A stretch of DNA of 64,000 nt, from positions 43,504,722 to 43,568,721 of the forward strand of contig OX365952.1 of assembly GCA_947247005.1 (NCBI GenBank), in the 5' to 3' direction. Below are positions 24,146 to 35,977 of the stretch, piece by piece; the first letter of the stretch is position 1, and each line of letters begins with the position of its first letter. The stretch is from Spisula solida (taxonomy: Eukaryota; Mollusca; Bivalvia; Venerida; Mactridae). Under the pieces are notes generated by a model, which did not search any database, was not told the DNA's origin, and saw only the letters and a list, made by a program, of their open reading frames with translations. The translations under genes were made by a program, and so were the position numbers.

Positions 24146-24316
24146 TGCAGTATAACCTCTCTAGAGTGACACCATTTAGAAATCACAACATTTGGTCATA
24201 CATATGCTATTGATCTTTAGAGGTAAACTTTCTAATAAATGGTTATTTCTGGAACAAAACAATTATGTTGCTTAACAGAGGTTGTTGCTCTGTGAAGGAC
24301 TGCTTGGAAAAGGTTG
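24146..24316. mobile_element. MITE with GCAGTATAACCTCTCTAGAG end
   Basis: The left end GCAGTATAACCTCTCTAGAG answers the right end GGTTGCACTGT, with internal ACAGAGGTTGTTGCTCTGTG. Related pieces lie at 32033-32121 and 39325-39481. It sits between exons 2 and 3 of the decayed P2X7-like gene. Confidence 0.5.
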
Positions 24317-24845
24317 CACTGTTTATACATTACAGTAGAAATATACATAATGTTGATAATATCGCCTACAATGTTAGGAGCGGTCGTGTATAAAGGTATT
24401 ATATAGCCCATGCTTTTGGATGTAGATGTCTCGGGTATAACCCATGCTTTCACCACTGCTCAATTACTTTGAGCAAGAAATACACACCATTCTTCACAAA
24501 GCCAGGTGTATGTATAGATACTTGAGAAGGTCGAGCCGTAATCAATGTGGAGCTGTGTGTTACAGCCTACTTGAACACAATGATCTGGGTATATACATAA
24601 AATGATAATGTCTGTCCATAGATCTCAATTGTAATTTTAGATCTTTGATCTGTCTAAAAACAGTCTATTGAACAGAGTGAGATGTATGGCTAAAAGCTGA
24701 CTTTCTTAATTCTATTATGGATAAATAATTAAATTAAACATCAAATATGTGCATTGAAGCATATCCAATCCCTGGGCAGTACTTTACAAAATACTGAAAT
24801 AGTAACTTCCTGTAGAACACGTCTCAAAACAGAAAGTGATATTAC

Positions 24846-25045
24846 CCTCATGGTGCCCTGCCTCTGTTCAACAAGGAGGACCGCTTCCTCAGCTCTTCTC
24901 GGTTCTAATCAACTGCTTGAACACAAGGGTGACGGCCCCACATTTTACTTCTGGAGCCCCTTGCGCTTCTGGCACCCTGAGGCCTACAACGTCCTATTCC
25001 CCTCACATGCCTCTGGGCTTGTTGACGGATTGAAGTTTCATCTTT
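24846..25045 (-). pseudogene. Second exon of the decayed gene, Arg-rich, with stop
   Basis: The acceptor TTGTTTACAG precedes 25045. In the phase set by the start exon it reads KDETSIRQQAQRHVRGIGRC then RPQGARSARGSRSKMWGRH, and reaches TAG at 24907-24905, 60 bases before the donor AGG|GTAATA after 24846. Basic Arg/Gly-rich stretches commonly precede P2X7-like cysteine domains in invertebrates, which fits exon 3. The in-frame TAG implies decay. Confidence 0.35.
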
Positions 25046-25835
25046 CTGTAAACAAGCAGTCTGTTACATCATATGGATCACAATAAAAACAATTTAACTA
25101 GATACCTGTCATTGCTTAAGTTAAAGGTTTTTAGAACTCTATCAGTCTATCTTTGACAGAAATATGCATGTCAGACTCATAGATTACATGCCTTCAGATT
25201 GGTATACACGTCCGAATCAAGAACGTATGGATATCAGAATAATATTTCCACAAAATAGCGCAGCTTTGCCGAAAAATAGCTGTGGAATTTCCAACAGAAC
25301 AACAGAACGGTGGGAAATGCAACCAGCGTCAGGGGCGAACGGTATTTGGTGCGAATATTCGTATATGCCGTTGTCGATGGGCGAGCACTGCTCAAGTTAA
25401 ATAAAAATTATACTAACATACATGCCAGATCTCCTGCATCATGCGTGAGTCTCCTGCATTTGAGACTCTACTCCTGCATGATCGGAGGCCAATTTATCAA
25501 ATCTCACGCATTTCATGGACAAAGTGGAACCTGACTTTTTTGTTTACATTATGAAAATGATGACAAATATTAGTTTAAATTGCTACATGAAGCATGCATG
25601 GTATTGTCATCAAAGTAAGATAAGTGAAAACAGCATATAAACTTCAATACTTAAAGTCTAAACTTTCAGAAAGGAAAATCTCCTGCATTTTAATGAAATC
25701 TCCTGCATTTCCATCACCAATCTCACGCAAAGGGGTCTGCGAAACATGGCATGTATGTACTAATGAGTAATTCATATAGATTTTTGCCACCTAGCCAGGA
25801 AATTCACATAATCTACGCATCAGTAACGCTTAGCA

Positions 25836-26828
25836 CTACTGGCATGCGAGGTATTACCGGACAGCAGTAATGACCGGACAACTGGTCCTAGACGCTTATT
25901 TTCTGGAGCTATGTATTGAAATTTGTACCTAATCACTCAGAAGCGTGTTTTGAATAAATCTAGAAGAAAAAAAATATTCAAGATTAACAAAACATTGTCT
26001 ATTTATCCAAAATGTCGTACGCGGCTGCGTGTTTACGTTAGCGGCGCTTGGGGAAATCACCATCGTGTGCGCATGCGCAAAATAACACGAGCTGAGCGCG
26101 TGCGTCATTGATTTTATACTGTTAAATTAATTAGCTTCATTTTATGTGAAGAGTGAATAGCAGAGTGGTTAACGTCTTAGGTTATGAAGCGTGAGGACCC
26201 GCGATCGGTTCCTCGCGGCGTCAAAATTTTTATCTTTTTTTTTTAAAATTTAATTTCTTCCATTTATACCAGCTCTAATTTTAGCAGGATATTGTTAATT
26301 ACGAAATTTGTCAACGGATATCAGTTGAGTAACCCTTTTTAAGATCTTATCCATAAGTCTGAAATACTTTGAGTTGATTTTTAATCGTTTTAATCGACTT
26401 TTGATCGGTATGTTATGTACGGTATATTACGGCATCTGACCTACCACAGAACGCCACCTGGCGGGAAAACATGGCGCGTCACGAGTTGTTATTACGAAAA
26501 TCGTGACATATTTTCGCATTAATAGGAAGTACGAACCCTGTTTGAATCATTTCCTATAATAAGTTTCCAAATTTTAAGTTAAAAATGGTTGAAACCGACT
26601 GTCCGGTAATACCTGCTGAACGTCGTTGAAAAAAGCGTAAAAAGTGCCCCTGTTTGGGCCCCTAAATTTGGATGTTATGGTGACGTCATTTTTCGGGAAT
26701 TCTATTTTTAGGAAGGCCTTGAACACAGGTATGTGTCAGCACCAAAAATTCTGGGTAAAAATCGATTTTTAACTTGACATGAAGCTTTTTATGCCATTTC
26801 TGTCCGGTAATACCTCGCATGCCAGTAG
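25836..26828. mobile_element. 993-bp element with perfect 29-bp terminal inverted repeats
   Basis: The left end CTACTGGCATGCGAGGTATT (29 bases in all, to ACCGGACAG) is matched base for base by the reverse complement at 26800-26828. A third partial copy of the end (CTGTCCGGTAATACCTG) occurs internally at 26599. No transposase frame and no obvious target duplication were found. It includes a tRNA-like sequence and lies in intron 1 of the decayed gene. The identical ends suggest recent activity. Confidence 0.8.
26155..26226 (+). mobile_element. tRNA-like sequence
   Basis: TAGCAGAGTGGTTAACGTC resembles an A box and CGCGATCGGTTCCTCGCGG a T arm with an imperfect B box (GATCGGTTCC). The acceptor ends do not pair. 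It is probably a SINE head or tRNA pseudogene carried in the 993-bp element; a T-rich run follows. Confidence 0.4.
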
Positions 26829-26986
26829 AGGTAGAGTCTGAAAATTTCGCTTTTCTCAGAGTTTCGATAAGTTGCTGAAGTGCAAAAGATAGCAATTATA
26901 ACAATTCAGGTAGTCATAAAGCGAGGAAATAATCACATTTATCCATAAGAAGTGAAGATCGGTAAAAACGTCGTACAAAGTCTTAC

Positions 26987-27037
26987 CAAATCCATGTCAG
27001 GCTCGCCATCCGATTTAGCGGAGTTCGTTTCAGCCAT
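26987..27037 (-). CDS. Start exon of a decayed minus-strand gene (MAETNSAK...)
   Basis: ATG at 27037 opens 17 codons, MAETNSAKSDGEPDMDL, ending at the donor TTG|GTAAGA after 26987, phase 0. The ATG sits in AAAAATGGCTG, and ACCGGAAGT, an ETS/GABP site, lies 31 bases upstream. The exon itself looks intact. Downstream exons at 25045 and 24056 follow on the same strand but contain stops, so the gene is probably dead or transcribed without a full product. Confidence 0.45.
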
Positions 27038-27067
27038 TTTTGGTTGACATATGTTGACCTTTCGTGA

Positions 27068-27076
27068 ACTTCCGGT
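27068..27076 (-). promoter_or_regulatory. ETS/GABP-type site ACCGGAAGT
   Basis: ACCGGAAGT reads on the minus strand 31 bases before the ATG of the start exon, a typical position for a TATA-less promoter. Plus-strand spliced-looking exons further right (27951-28018, 28253 on) suggest the promoter could be bidirectional. Confidence 0.35.
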
Positions 27077-27950
27077 ATGCATACATTAACGATCGGTAAA
27101 TGCCGTGGGCGGCTGAGTGACTTCGTAAAAGACTCGTTTATTATAAGAACGCCAGTGTATTTCTCAATGAAACTTTGTCACGGATCTAATGATAAGTAGT
27201 TTAATCAAATGTAGCAATAATCCAGGTGTTAGATATTATTTCTCAGATGGGCCAGGTATATCTTTAATGACCAAGTTTCATAAATATTTCTGTGTGCAAT
27301 GTTGTCCTTCGGTTTGACCAACTTAAGTGACCTTCAATGTGAGTGACCTTATTAGTTTTAACCCGAATATTAATTACTGTATTAAACTTGACTGTCAAAT
27401 GACCTATAATTTATATATGTAACCGGTTGATATTTTATATGGTTTTAGTATTTCACTTTTAGTGGTGTTTGACCTGTGCTCAGTGGTTGTTTTTAACCTA
27501 AGGAGGTATGGATTAACTCCCTTGTTTTTGTGTAATGAAGAACCAGTTTGACTGTGTTATGTTCTCTTGTGTTAATCCCTTAATTTCGTGTCACATGACT
27601 GATATTCATTGTCAGTCCAAGTTAGCTTCTGGAGAAAGAAGGTTGTTTGAGAAGTTGAAGTTTGTTGTTGTTGTACTATCAATTATAGTGGAATAAAGGT
27701 TTGATCTTATTCTTCATTATATTATATTCTTATGTCTGATATTCTTGTATATTCATAGAGACCTGTATCTTAAAGGAGCTTTACTTTAATTGTAATTATT
27801 AATACTAAGAAATGTGTAAATGGGTGTGATGGCCCTTGGAATTCAAGATGGCTGTCATGTTGTTGTAAAGTAATAGAATGGTGATTGGTAAAAGTATTAA
27901 TCTGTAAATCCTTCTATTTGCTAACAATGTTCTCTAACCATTTTTTACAG

Positions 27951-28018
27951 TAATCCATCACAGTGAGAGTGACGTGGAGTGTGTTATTGTGAGTCGTTGA
28001 AGACCCGATCCATAATCG
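27951..28018 (+). ncRNA. Possible exon of a divergent non-coding transcript
   Basis: A 68-base segment between acceptor ATTTTTTACAG and donor CG|GTATGT, with a further acceptor TTTGTTTCAG at 28252. All frames are short and no protein can be built. The strand and position suggest a transcript diverging from the 27.05-kb promoter. Splice signals alone are weak evidence. Confidence 0.2.
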
Positions 28019-28029
28019 GTATGTAACTA

Positions 28030-28760
28030 TGTGTGTGATATAGATGTTATAATTGTATCTTTGTTGTTTGTCATTGTTTGTCTTGTTTGTATATCATGTA
28101 TGTTCTTAACTGATTCCTTGATTAATGTATATTATATTAAAGGCCGATGATCACAGGATTCTTAGCTTAACATATCGTATAACAAAGTAATTATACAGAT
28201 GTTATAATTACTTGTTACCATTATACTTAATGCTCTTTATTGTTTGTTTCAGGGCTTATGAAATGCAATGACTTATGATATGAATATGAACTGAAATAGA
28301 TGAAACATATTCATCAATAGATCTATCATATACTGTACATAGATAAGAAGTTGGAACATTATTATAGTAGAAACACAGCATCTGTATTCGTCTTGTTTAT
28401 TCACCCCCATATCCTAGTCAACCCTGGACTACAATTATAAGACAGGAATATGACCCAGGATATATATAGTGAAAACATTTGAGACGCAAGTTTCATTAAA
28501 AGCTGTATCAAAATGTTTTTCGATTTTGTCCCAGATTTTATAGAGATGAATGTTGTCTTTAACAGTGTGACTCATTTAGAAAATCAAGGGTTGAATTGGG
28601 AAATCAGAGAGCCAAAGCTGTGCATGGTTTAAAAAAACTAAAACTAGGTAATTCTGCTTTTTATGTTTTCTGTGCTCGGCTGTTTATGTTAAGTGTTGCC
28701 TACGTTGTCAGATGTTTAGTACCTTTTTTAACCAAAATATCAAGGAGGGAATATGATTGA
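28030..28760. other. Unassigned sequence
   Basis: AT-rich. It includes the acceptor at 28252 mentioned for the possible non-coding transcript and a fragment 'ttatgttttctgtgctcggct' that recurs at 49409-49430. Confidence 0.3.
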
Positions 28761-28767
28761 CAACATA

Positions 28768-29665
28768 AACAAGAGGGCTGTTGACACTAAAGCGCTCACC
28801 GGAGTACATAAGTCCTACAAACATGACTTTCGGTATGGTAATTTACCATTTGGACCTTTTTTCAAACCGAATACTGCCAATCCTCAAACGTAACTCAGTA
28901 TCCATCACATCTAGATTTCTGGACTACTGAGTATATTGTGCAAGCGTAGCTAGGTAACTTAGTAGATTGAATTTGACCCAAAAAATAATTGGCGACATTT
29001 TTCTAGATTTATCTCAGACAATCATTGTGATCAGGTTTCAGAATGTTTGGCCATTGGCCCTAAGCGCTCACCTGATGACTAACACTTTAGGCAGAATCAG
29101 TATTTGTTATGATATGACCTTAATATTTGATGTAGATTTTACAAATACACATTTTGTGTGACCTCTAGAGTATAAACAAGGTTTTTCTTTTGACATGTTG
29201 ACCAAGTTTTTGATCCCAGATGACCCGGTTACGAACTGACCTAGATTTCATAGAAACAAACGTTGTGACCAAGTTTCATAATAGGGATTAGGTAAAAAAT
29301 GTGACCTTTTGAGTGTTAACAAGATTTTTCTTCAATGTGACCTGGTGACCTAGTTTTGACTCCAGGTGACCCAGTTACAAACTTGACCTAGATTTCATAG
29401 ACACAAAAATTGTGACCAAGTTTAATAAAGATTACATGTATGTCAAAAATGTGATCTCTAGAGTGTTAACAAGGAATTTCTTTGATTTGACCTAGTTTTT
29501 TACCCTAGATGACCCAGATACAAACTTGACCTAGATTTCATAGCAACAAACATTGTGACCGAGTTTCATAAGATTAAGTGAACAGTTTTAATAGTGCAAT
29601 TGTTGACGCCCTACGCAGGGTGATCACAACAGCTCACTTTGAGCACTTTGTTCTCAGGTGAGCTA
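28768..29665 (-). mobile_element. GCTCACCTG-family repeat, reverse copy
   Basis: It runs from AACAAGAGGGCTGTTGACAC to CTCAGGTGAGCTAAAA. Internal units carry TGACCTAGATTTCATAGA and CCAAGTTTCATAA. It is the reverse of the 14751 copy and diverged. Confidence 0.7.
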
Positions 29666-29933
29666 AAAAACAAGCAGGCCAGTCAGTGTAAGCAAGTTTT
29701 TATTTGATTAGCAATGTGACCTAGTTTTTTACTTATCACTACAGCAGGTGTTAAGTGCAGTCTGGCAGCTGTAAAAAGTATGCCCGTACTTGACTTCAGT
29801 GTAGTTATCATTCATAATTACCTCCCTTTATGGTTAATTTTGCACAAAATTCAAAGTCCACTGTGAGTGTACCATTCATTACGGGGCCAATATATAGGCC
29901 TGCTTAGAATGTCCAATTTTTAAATAATAGTTG

Positions 29934-30400
29934 GGACAAGTGGTCCAGTGGTAAGAGCTACTGACTACTGATCCGAAAGTCCATGGTTCGATCCCTCTAG
30001 ACGGTCAAAAATAGAAATGCTTTTCAGTGTTTCCCACCTAACATAACTAAAATTACTAGCAGTCTTTTGGACGAGATGATAAGAGAGGTCCCATGTATGA
30101 TGTTTTACGTCAGGTACGCAAAATAACCAGGGCGGCTTCTGGAAGTGGGGCACTTCTGTATCATGCACTCCCCCTAAAACTAAAGTGACAAACCTCTTCC
30201 GGGGGCCTCGCCGATACGGATTTCCAGTTGCGAGGATAAATAAAAGCATATAAATCGAACAACCATTTTTGGGGGATATTGATGGTTTGTACTGCGACCA
30301 ACTCTTGTGTGGGTGGCTAGGGGTCGCTAGGCACTGCCGCCATTTCTGTGTGACTGTGGATTGTCTGTGCGCTACAGTATTTAAAAAGAGATGTTTGTAA
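29934..30400 (+). mobile_element. tRNA-derived SINE, family 2, with long body
   Basis: Head GTGGTCCAGTGGTAAGAGCT (A box) and CATGGTTCGATCCCTCTAGA (B box), then a conserved body including 'tcccggag/ccccctaaaactaaagtgac'. A fragment with 'cccggagcccctgaaactaaatgtgac' recurs at 31335-31372. The 146-codon minus-strand frame here is a by-product. Confidence 0.6.
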
Positions 30401-30665
30401 AACACGTATGCCCCATAGCAGCCAAATAGTCAAAAATGGTAAAGGTCACAAGGTCACAGGACCTTGACCTTAGACCTCTAAATCAATAGGGGTCATCTAC
30501 TGTTGATGACTTGAACCTCCATAAAAAGTTTGAAGATCCTAGGGATTAGTGTTTTTGAGTTATAGAACGGAAACCATTTGGTCTACCGACAGACAGACGG
30601 ACAGATGGACGGACAGACATGTGCAAAGCAATATACCCCTTCATCAAAGATGGTGGGGGCATAAT
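30385..30665 (+). repeat. 'AAGAGATGTTTGTAAAACA' interspersed repeat, copy 1
   Basis: It starts AAAGAGATGTTTGTAAAACA, contains GGTCTACCGACAGACAGACG and ends CATCAAAGATGGTGGGGGCA. The second copy, same orientation, is 59232-59520. The GGAC/GACA run is a simple tetranucleotide tract. Confidence 0.7.
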
Positions 30666-30760
30666 AATCAAATACAAAGGTGACGTAGTGTTCTCTATAT
30701 TTATTAATAAGCAATAAACGTCTTAAACATTTCTTAACATTTCATAATAAGTAACAATTA

Positions 30761-31259
30761 CTTCTGTAAAATCATTATTATGCATTGGGGAATAAATTTC
30801 CATTGGATACAATTGATCACAAGATCTCCCATGAAAATTGACATTGAAATATGTAAGGCCTAAAAAATATTTGTTTCTAGTATCCTGCCTTACCCATAAA
30901 ATTTGCTGTGATTAAAAAAATCGCTTTCCATACGTTTGAAAGGGAAGTAATTTTTGCTGTTCTTCATTATAAAAAATCCTACCTACCTTCTCTAAAAGGT
31001 CTCCCAAAAAACTGAAAATCAACAATTATACTACCCCAAGAATTTGCTTTAAATCAAATTTTACAAAATTTAAGGTCAATGAAAAGAAATGATTTTACAG
31101 AAGAAGCTGTTAGTACTGCAAAATCACATATTTTCGTGGGAATTAAATTTCATGGATTTTGATAAAAACGCGTTTACGTGGGGATTAGATTTAGTGGTCA
31201 AGTTAAACAAAGACATCAACAAAATTTTAACCCTCTCGAAAAACAATGATTTTACAGTA
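30761..31259. mobile_element. MITE cluster with TACTGTAAAATCATT ends
   Basis: ACTTCTGTAAAATCATTA at 30761 is mirrored at 31088-31107. A second pair, TACTGCAAAATCACATATTT at 31116 and AATGATTTTACAGTA at 31244-31259, encloses 144 bp with TTTTCGTGGG and CTCTCGAAAAAC arms. This is two related elements, adjacent or nested. Confidence 0.55.
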
Positions 31260-32030
31260 TAAGCTTAACACATAAACATATACAAGAAAATAGCCAAACA
31301 GGAACTGATATGTCTACCAATCTAAAACTATGGATCCCGGAGCCCCTGAAACTAAATGTGACACACCTTTTTTTAAAGTTACATTTTTATAATATTTCAT
31401 TTGAACAAAAGGATTAAGGAATTTTACTAAAAACGATTTCTTATTGACAACATAATGTACTGATAAAATGATTATTTTGAAAAGTATATTGAGATTTTCA
31501 CTTTCAAGGCAACAAACAAAACACACTGTAGCATTAAAATATTTCTCAAATAATAATGAACGTCACGCTTACTGTAACAGAAAATGCTGTTATATATGAG
31601 GGATGATCAATGAATAACAAGAAAATGCTTATAACTTTGTTATAATCTTATCGCTTTAACTCAAACTTTAACCCAAAGTAGCAGCATCAATAGCAAAGTT
31701 AATTAATGGTAACAGTTTCATATTCTCGATAACAGCGACAGCATGCTAAAACTGATGGTTGCTAATGTCATCCTCATTCACCTAGACAAGGTATTTTTCC
31801 ATTTTTTCCCCTTCAAAACTCATCATTTTCATATAAGATAAATAAATTTGATGCATAGTGGTAATAATCATGACCTGAGCCACGCCTTCCTGATGGTGAT
31901 GTCATACATCTGTTCTGATCTCATATGTTGCAACGATTCTCAAAAAAATCTGGATTTAAATAAATATAAGATATTCAAGTTTCAACTTGGTATCATAGGT
32001 TGACAAACACGTTCTAAATATTTCATTTTA
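31260..32030. other. Unassigned sequence with repeat fragments
   Basis: It contains GAGGGATGATCAATGAATAA at 31599-31618 followed by AGAAAATGCTTATAACTTTG, a solitary end of the 60306-61289 element family. Otherwise nothing. Confidence 0.4.
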
Positions 32031-32032
32031 TA

Positions 32033-32121
32033 ATGCAAAATACAAACTCTCTAGAGCAACACCCTTTGGAAAACACAAAGTTGTTGTACATAGGTTGTTG
32101 CTCTGGAGAGGTTGCAATGAA
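32033..32121. mobile_element. Short hairpin MITE
   Basis: AACTCTCTAGAGCAACACCC is mirrored by GGTTGTTGCTCTGGAGAGGT 28 bases later. It is related to the element at 24146. Confidence 0.5.
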
Positions 32122-33270
32122 TGCATAGCATTTGAACACAATTTTGCATGATTTCTTACCATACGGGTATGTATTTACTATATATAAAATATGTGTAGAA
32201 AACAGCATGTAATAACAAAGTTAATATGAACAAATGCACTGCATCCAATGGGGAATTGCCCATCAGGCCTTTGTCTTTTGATAATCTGGCAGAGCAAAAA
32301 ATGACCAAGGAATTTATTTGCTCCCATTGAGACTATAGTCTTTGGCCCCCAGACAGAACCACATAGGAGGCATAGCGAAAAAAATGCTTAGTTATTTATC
32401 ATTCTTGCTTTAAAGTTCAGGTGCGAAAACTTTAAAACCTTTCAATCATTGGGACTGGCAGAAATAAAAATGTTGTCAGTCCAAATGAACATTTGTCAGC
32501 CCGCTCAAAATGAAAATCTATCCGTTTGTGGATAATGTACATTTTTCAATTTGTTTAATTCTAGGTCTACTCAATTCAGGGATATCTGATTTAAAATGCA
32601 TTATTAGATATAAACACATATAAGAACTGATTTCAAATAGGCCTTTTTTAATATTTAACCTCTTTATAATGGCTTGCATGAGCATATTAGACAGTACTTT
32701 CGTTCAAGAGAAAGGCTATTTTCATTTCAATTAATCATATTACGATTAAATATCAAACATCTTTAATTTTAATCACATTTTCTTGTTAAATAAACCTGAT
32801 GTTGCAGATCGTCCAAACAAAAAAGATAAACGGACGGAAAATTCCGGGTATTATTGTATCCAATAAGAACAACAACAACATGTAATTAGTTTTCGCGATC
32901 TTTATCCCGTGAATATTTTTACATTTTTTGTCGATTTTGGAGGGATTTTCTTATTACATTTCGGCAAAGAATTACGAAAATGCATTCGTGTAACTTTCTT
33001 ACAATAATCTACAACTACGATGTGGGATTATCACCATCCAGTCCAGATACGTAAAGACCGAAACGGACTTTATACCAATTGTATTTCAAAGGGAAGTAAC
33101 TGCTCTGCAAAGGGAAGAAACCAGAACATGTGTCATTTTTATTACATTTTCTTAAGATTGGTTGATATTTCGCACATATGAACGATTCCTGCTCGACTTA
33201 CTTCGTAATATCAGAGTAAACATGTATCTCTTAACAGTTTGAAGCATCGTTTATGCACTGAAAATGTTAA
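32122..33270. other. Unassigned sequence
   Basis: No gene signal was seen. Confidence 0.3.
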
Positions 33271-33273
33271 AAT

Positions 33274-33815
33274 TGCCTTCCGAAGCGGGCAAAAAAAAAA
33301 ATGGCTGCCGTTTTTGTTTTTTAGACTATGGAAAAGAGTGAATCCTATCTAGGAGACGGAAGACTGATTTTTTTTTTATTCAAAGCGTTTTTTGGCATAA
33401 TCAATTTATTCTTTAAATATTTAATCATAGTTTTATTCTTGTCTTTTACTATGTTTGTTATTTATGTTCCAAATTCAAAAAATAAAAATAGAATGAAGAA
33501 TGGTTATCGTTTTTTCGGTATCAAATTCCTGCTACCGGAAGTCGGAAGCGAGAGTCCGTCCACCTAGTGACCATAGAGATCCGGTCTGTCAAATAAATAA
33601 CTGCGTTAGTGAATGCAAAACTACAACAACAATCGTGTGTTTCCGCTTGCCTTCCGAAGCGGGCAAAAAAATGGCTGCCGTTTTTGTTTTTTAGACTATG
33701 GAAAAGAGTGAATCCTATCTAGGAGACGGGTTACACAGCAACCATGGAAGACTGATTTATTTTTTTATTCAAAGCGTTTTTTGGCATAATCAATTTATTC
33801 TTTAAATATTTAAAT
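33274..33815 (+). repeat. Direct duplication of about 145 bp, 376 bp apart, with ETS-type motifs between
   Basis: CTTCCGAAGCGGGCAAAAAA, ATGGCTGCCGTTTTTGTTTT and GGAAAAGAGTGAATCCTATC occur at 33277-33350 and again at 33653-33722. Both continue into TTTATTCAAAGCGTTTTTTG. The right copy has about 20 extra bases (GTTACACAGCAACCATGGA). Between them lie ACCGGAAGTCGGAAGC (33535) and GAAGCGAGAG. The ATGGCTGCCG frame closes after seven codons. It could be a promoter-like segment duplicated in place. Confidence 0.6.
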
Positions 33816-34375
33816 AATTTAAACATGAAAAGCACTTTCAATACACATATATACTATACAATCATGTAATAACAAGTATTTTGTATTCAAAGTCCAACCA
33901 ACTGTATTGTAATCATACTGAGACTTAACCCAGTCACATAATCCTGACACCAGACCAACCAGTCCTGGAACTACCTTCATACACTAAGTGTGTTAAGCAC
34001 GGGGTATAACTATCACATTTTAAACAAATTCAATAAGTAACAGTCTGTGATCGAGCCAGGAACCCACAATCTCAGGCAACAGACCATGTAACATGATTAT
34101 ATTAATACATTTTAAAACATACACAATAAAAATGAAGTTTTTGAAATATAAAAACTGTACTGTGGGCCTGGCAAAATGGCAATATTGTAGGTTCATCAAT
34201 AACATCAGCATAAATTAATAAAATCATATATTTTATACATAATAAATATACATGTAGCAATAAAACAGACTAAAACATGCTGCCACACAATCAGACTAAA
34301 GACCAATGAAATCAATATTACTATAACTTTTTATGTACATGACATTGAAAATCATATACGGTGCATTAAAACAGG
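33816..34375. other. Unassigned AT-rich sequence
   Basis: No supported features. Confidence 0.3.
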
Positions 34376-34377
34376 TG

Positions 34378-34620
34378 TAACAAGAGCACCACCTATGAGT
34401 GCTGAACGCTGGACTTTCTCGTACTTAATAGTACCTTTGCTCATCTGTGAGTGACAATTCAAGAGTCCAAAGGGCTGATAACTCATAAATACAGGTCACA
34501 GAGTTATCAGCCTTACCGGTATGGACATCCCTTGTGATATGGTGAATAACTATGTTAAGTTTCAAGTGGATGCCTTGGATAGTCTTTGAGAAAACGACTC
34601 AGACAAAAAAATTAACCAAC
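34378..34620 (-). mobile_element. Fragment of a GCTCACCTG-related repeat
   Basis: AACAAGAGCACCACCTATGA and AAGTTTCAAGTGGATGCC are typical of the reverse orientation of this broad family. The copy is truncated. Confidence 0.4.
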
Positions 34621-35125
34621 GACCAAGCACACACAGACAATATCCTAACAAAAGTCATCGAAAAGTCAAGTTAAAAATTAACAAAATCTCTAAAAGAAAA
34701 CTAGCACAGCATTATCTGGAATCATAAACAGAATCACCATAGTGTATACAATATGGTTTATGATAATTTCTAACAAAAGCAGCTTTTTAAATATGTCCCT
34801 GTGTTGTATCTATAATAAAGCATGGTCGCTTGCTACGCACTCATGATTTAATTAGAATGCATCCAAACTCATTCTACGATAAAACACAGATACATATTTA
34901 TTATTTCTTGAATAATATAATACAAACACAATGACATATGACTATTAAAACATGAAGCAGTTGATATCAAAATAAACACAGATTTCTTGCAGAAAAGCTT
35001 CACACATGTACATAACACCCAGCCACATTGAAAGCACAAACACCTACACAGCTGAAGGTAAAACAAATACAAGCATAAAATTTAATGATAAGCAGTCTGT
35101 AACCTGACCAGATACATCGTTCATA
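34621..35125. other. Unassigned AT-rich sequence
   Basis: Only short frames. Confidence 0.3.
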
Positions 35126-35127
35126 CA

Positions 35128-35583
35128 AAATTCTCACACCCAAATTCAAGGACAACGCAAGGACTTTTCAAAGTAGAAAAGGTATTATAAAGGCATTTTT
35201 TTAAACATTAACTGAGGTTAAATTGTATGAAAATGCCATTAAAAACTGTCATTTTTGTTTAATCTAGTGACATCATTCACAGGGATACCTGATTGCACTC
35301 AATTCATTACATACCAGTGACATTGTCACCCATACATATATGTACTTTTATTTTTCAGAAAAAGAGTGTGACTGTTTCAATTTTTACGCAGATATTATAA
35401 ATGAGCCATTTTGACAACAACCGTGCACTCTTTATGAATATTCAAGGTTGTTTGCCTGAATTTAAGGATTTTCAATTTAATTTAAGCACCATAAAGTGAC
35501 TATTTTCAAGATAGCACTAAATTCAAGTTCTTTTCAAGGTTGAAACAAACTTCAAGGACTTGTCAAGGCCTTTGCAAACCTTG
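35128..35583 (-). repeat. 'TCCTTGAAT' interspersed repeat, copy 3 (reverse)
   Basis: AAATTCTCACACCCAAATTC at the left and CAAGGCCTTTGCAAACCTTG at the right are the reverse complement of the ends of the copies at 15955 and 21178. Confidence 0.65.
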
Positions 35584-35977
35584 AGATATTCTGACAGAAT
35601 CCTAAAATTGTCAACTGACTCCAGAATGTTTCCAACCCTCTTTGACTAAAATGAGAAGAAATAATTTATTATGAAAGTGGAAAAAAACAGTGTCCCATCT
35701 TGAAATGTCCACAGACAGAAATGTGATGGAGGCAAATATGATGCCCTATAATATGATAAATGCCACCATCACAGAAAGCAGCTCAAAAATAAAGCAATCA
35801 ATAGATAAAACTAACATAAATCAAACAACTTTACCAGAATTATAATCCTCTGAAATTGTATATTTTTCTAAGTCTTTTGCAGATTGTTCAAACAAATCAA
35901 ACACATATCTTTATACACATGCAGTCTACTCTGCTTATCTCCCATTGCTTAGGACCGTGAGAAATCATTTGTCTTAA

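Noticed and set aside
24754..25086. Plus-strand frames of 110 and 65 codons
   Set aside because: They overlap the minus-strand exon of the decayed gene, which has better splice borders; no plus-strand support.
29934..30000. Functional tRNA gene
   Set aside because: A and B boxes are present, but the acceptor ends do not pair and a SINE body follows.
29965..30405. 146-codon minus-strand frame
   Set aside because: It lies entirely within a SINE and the start of another interspersed repeat.
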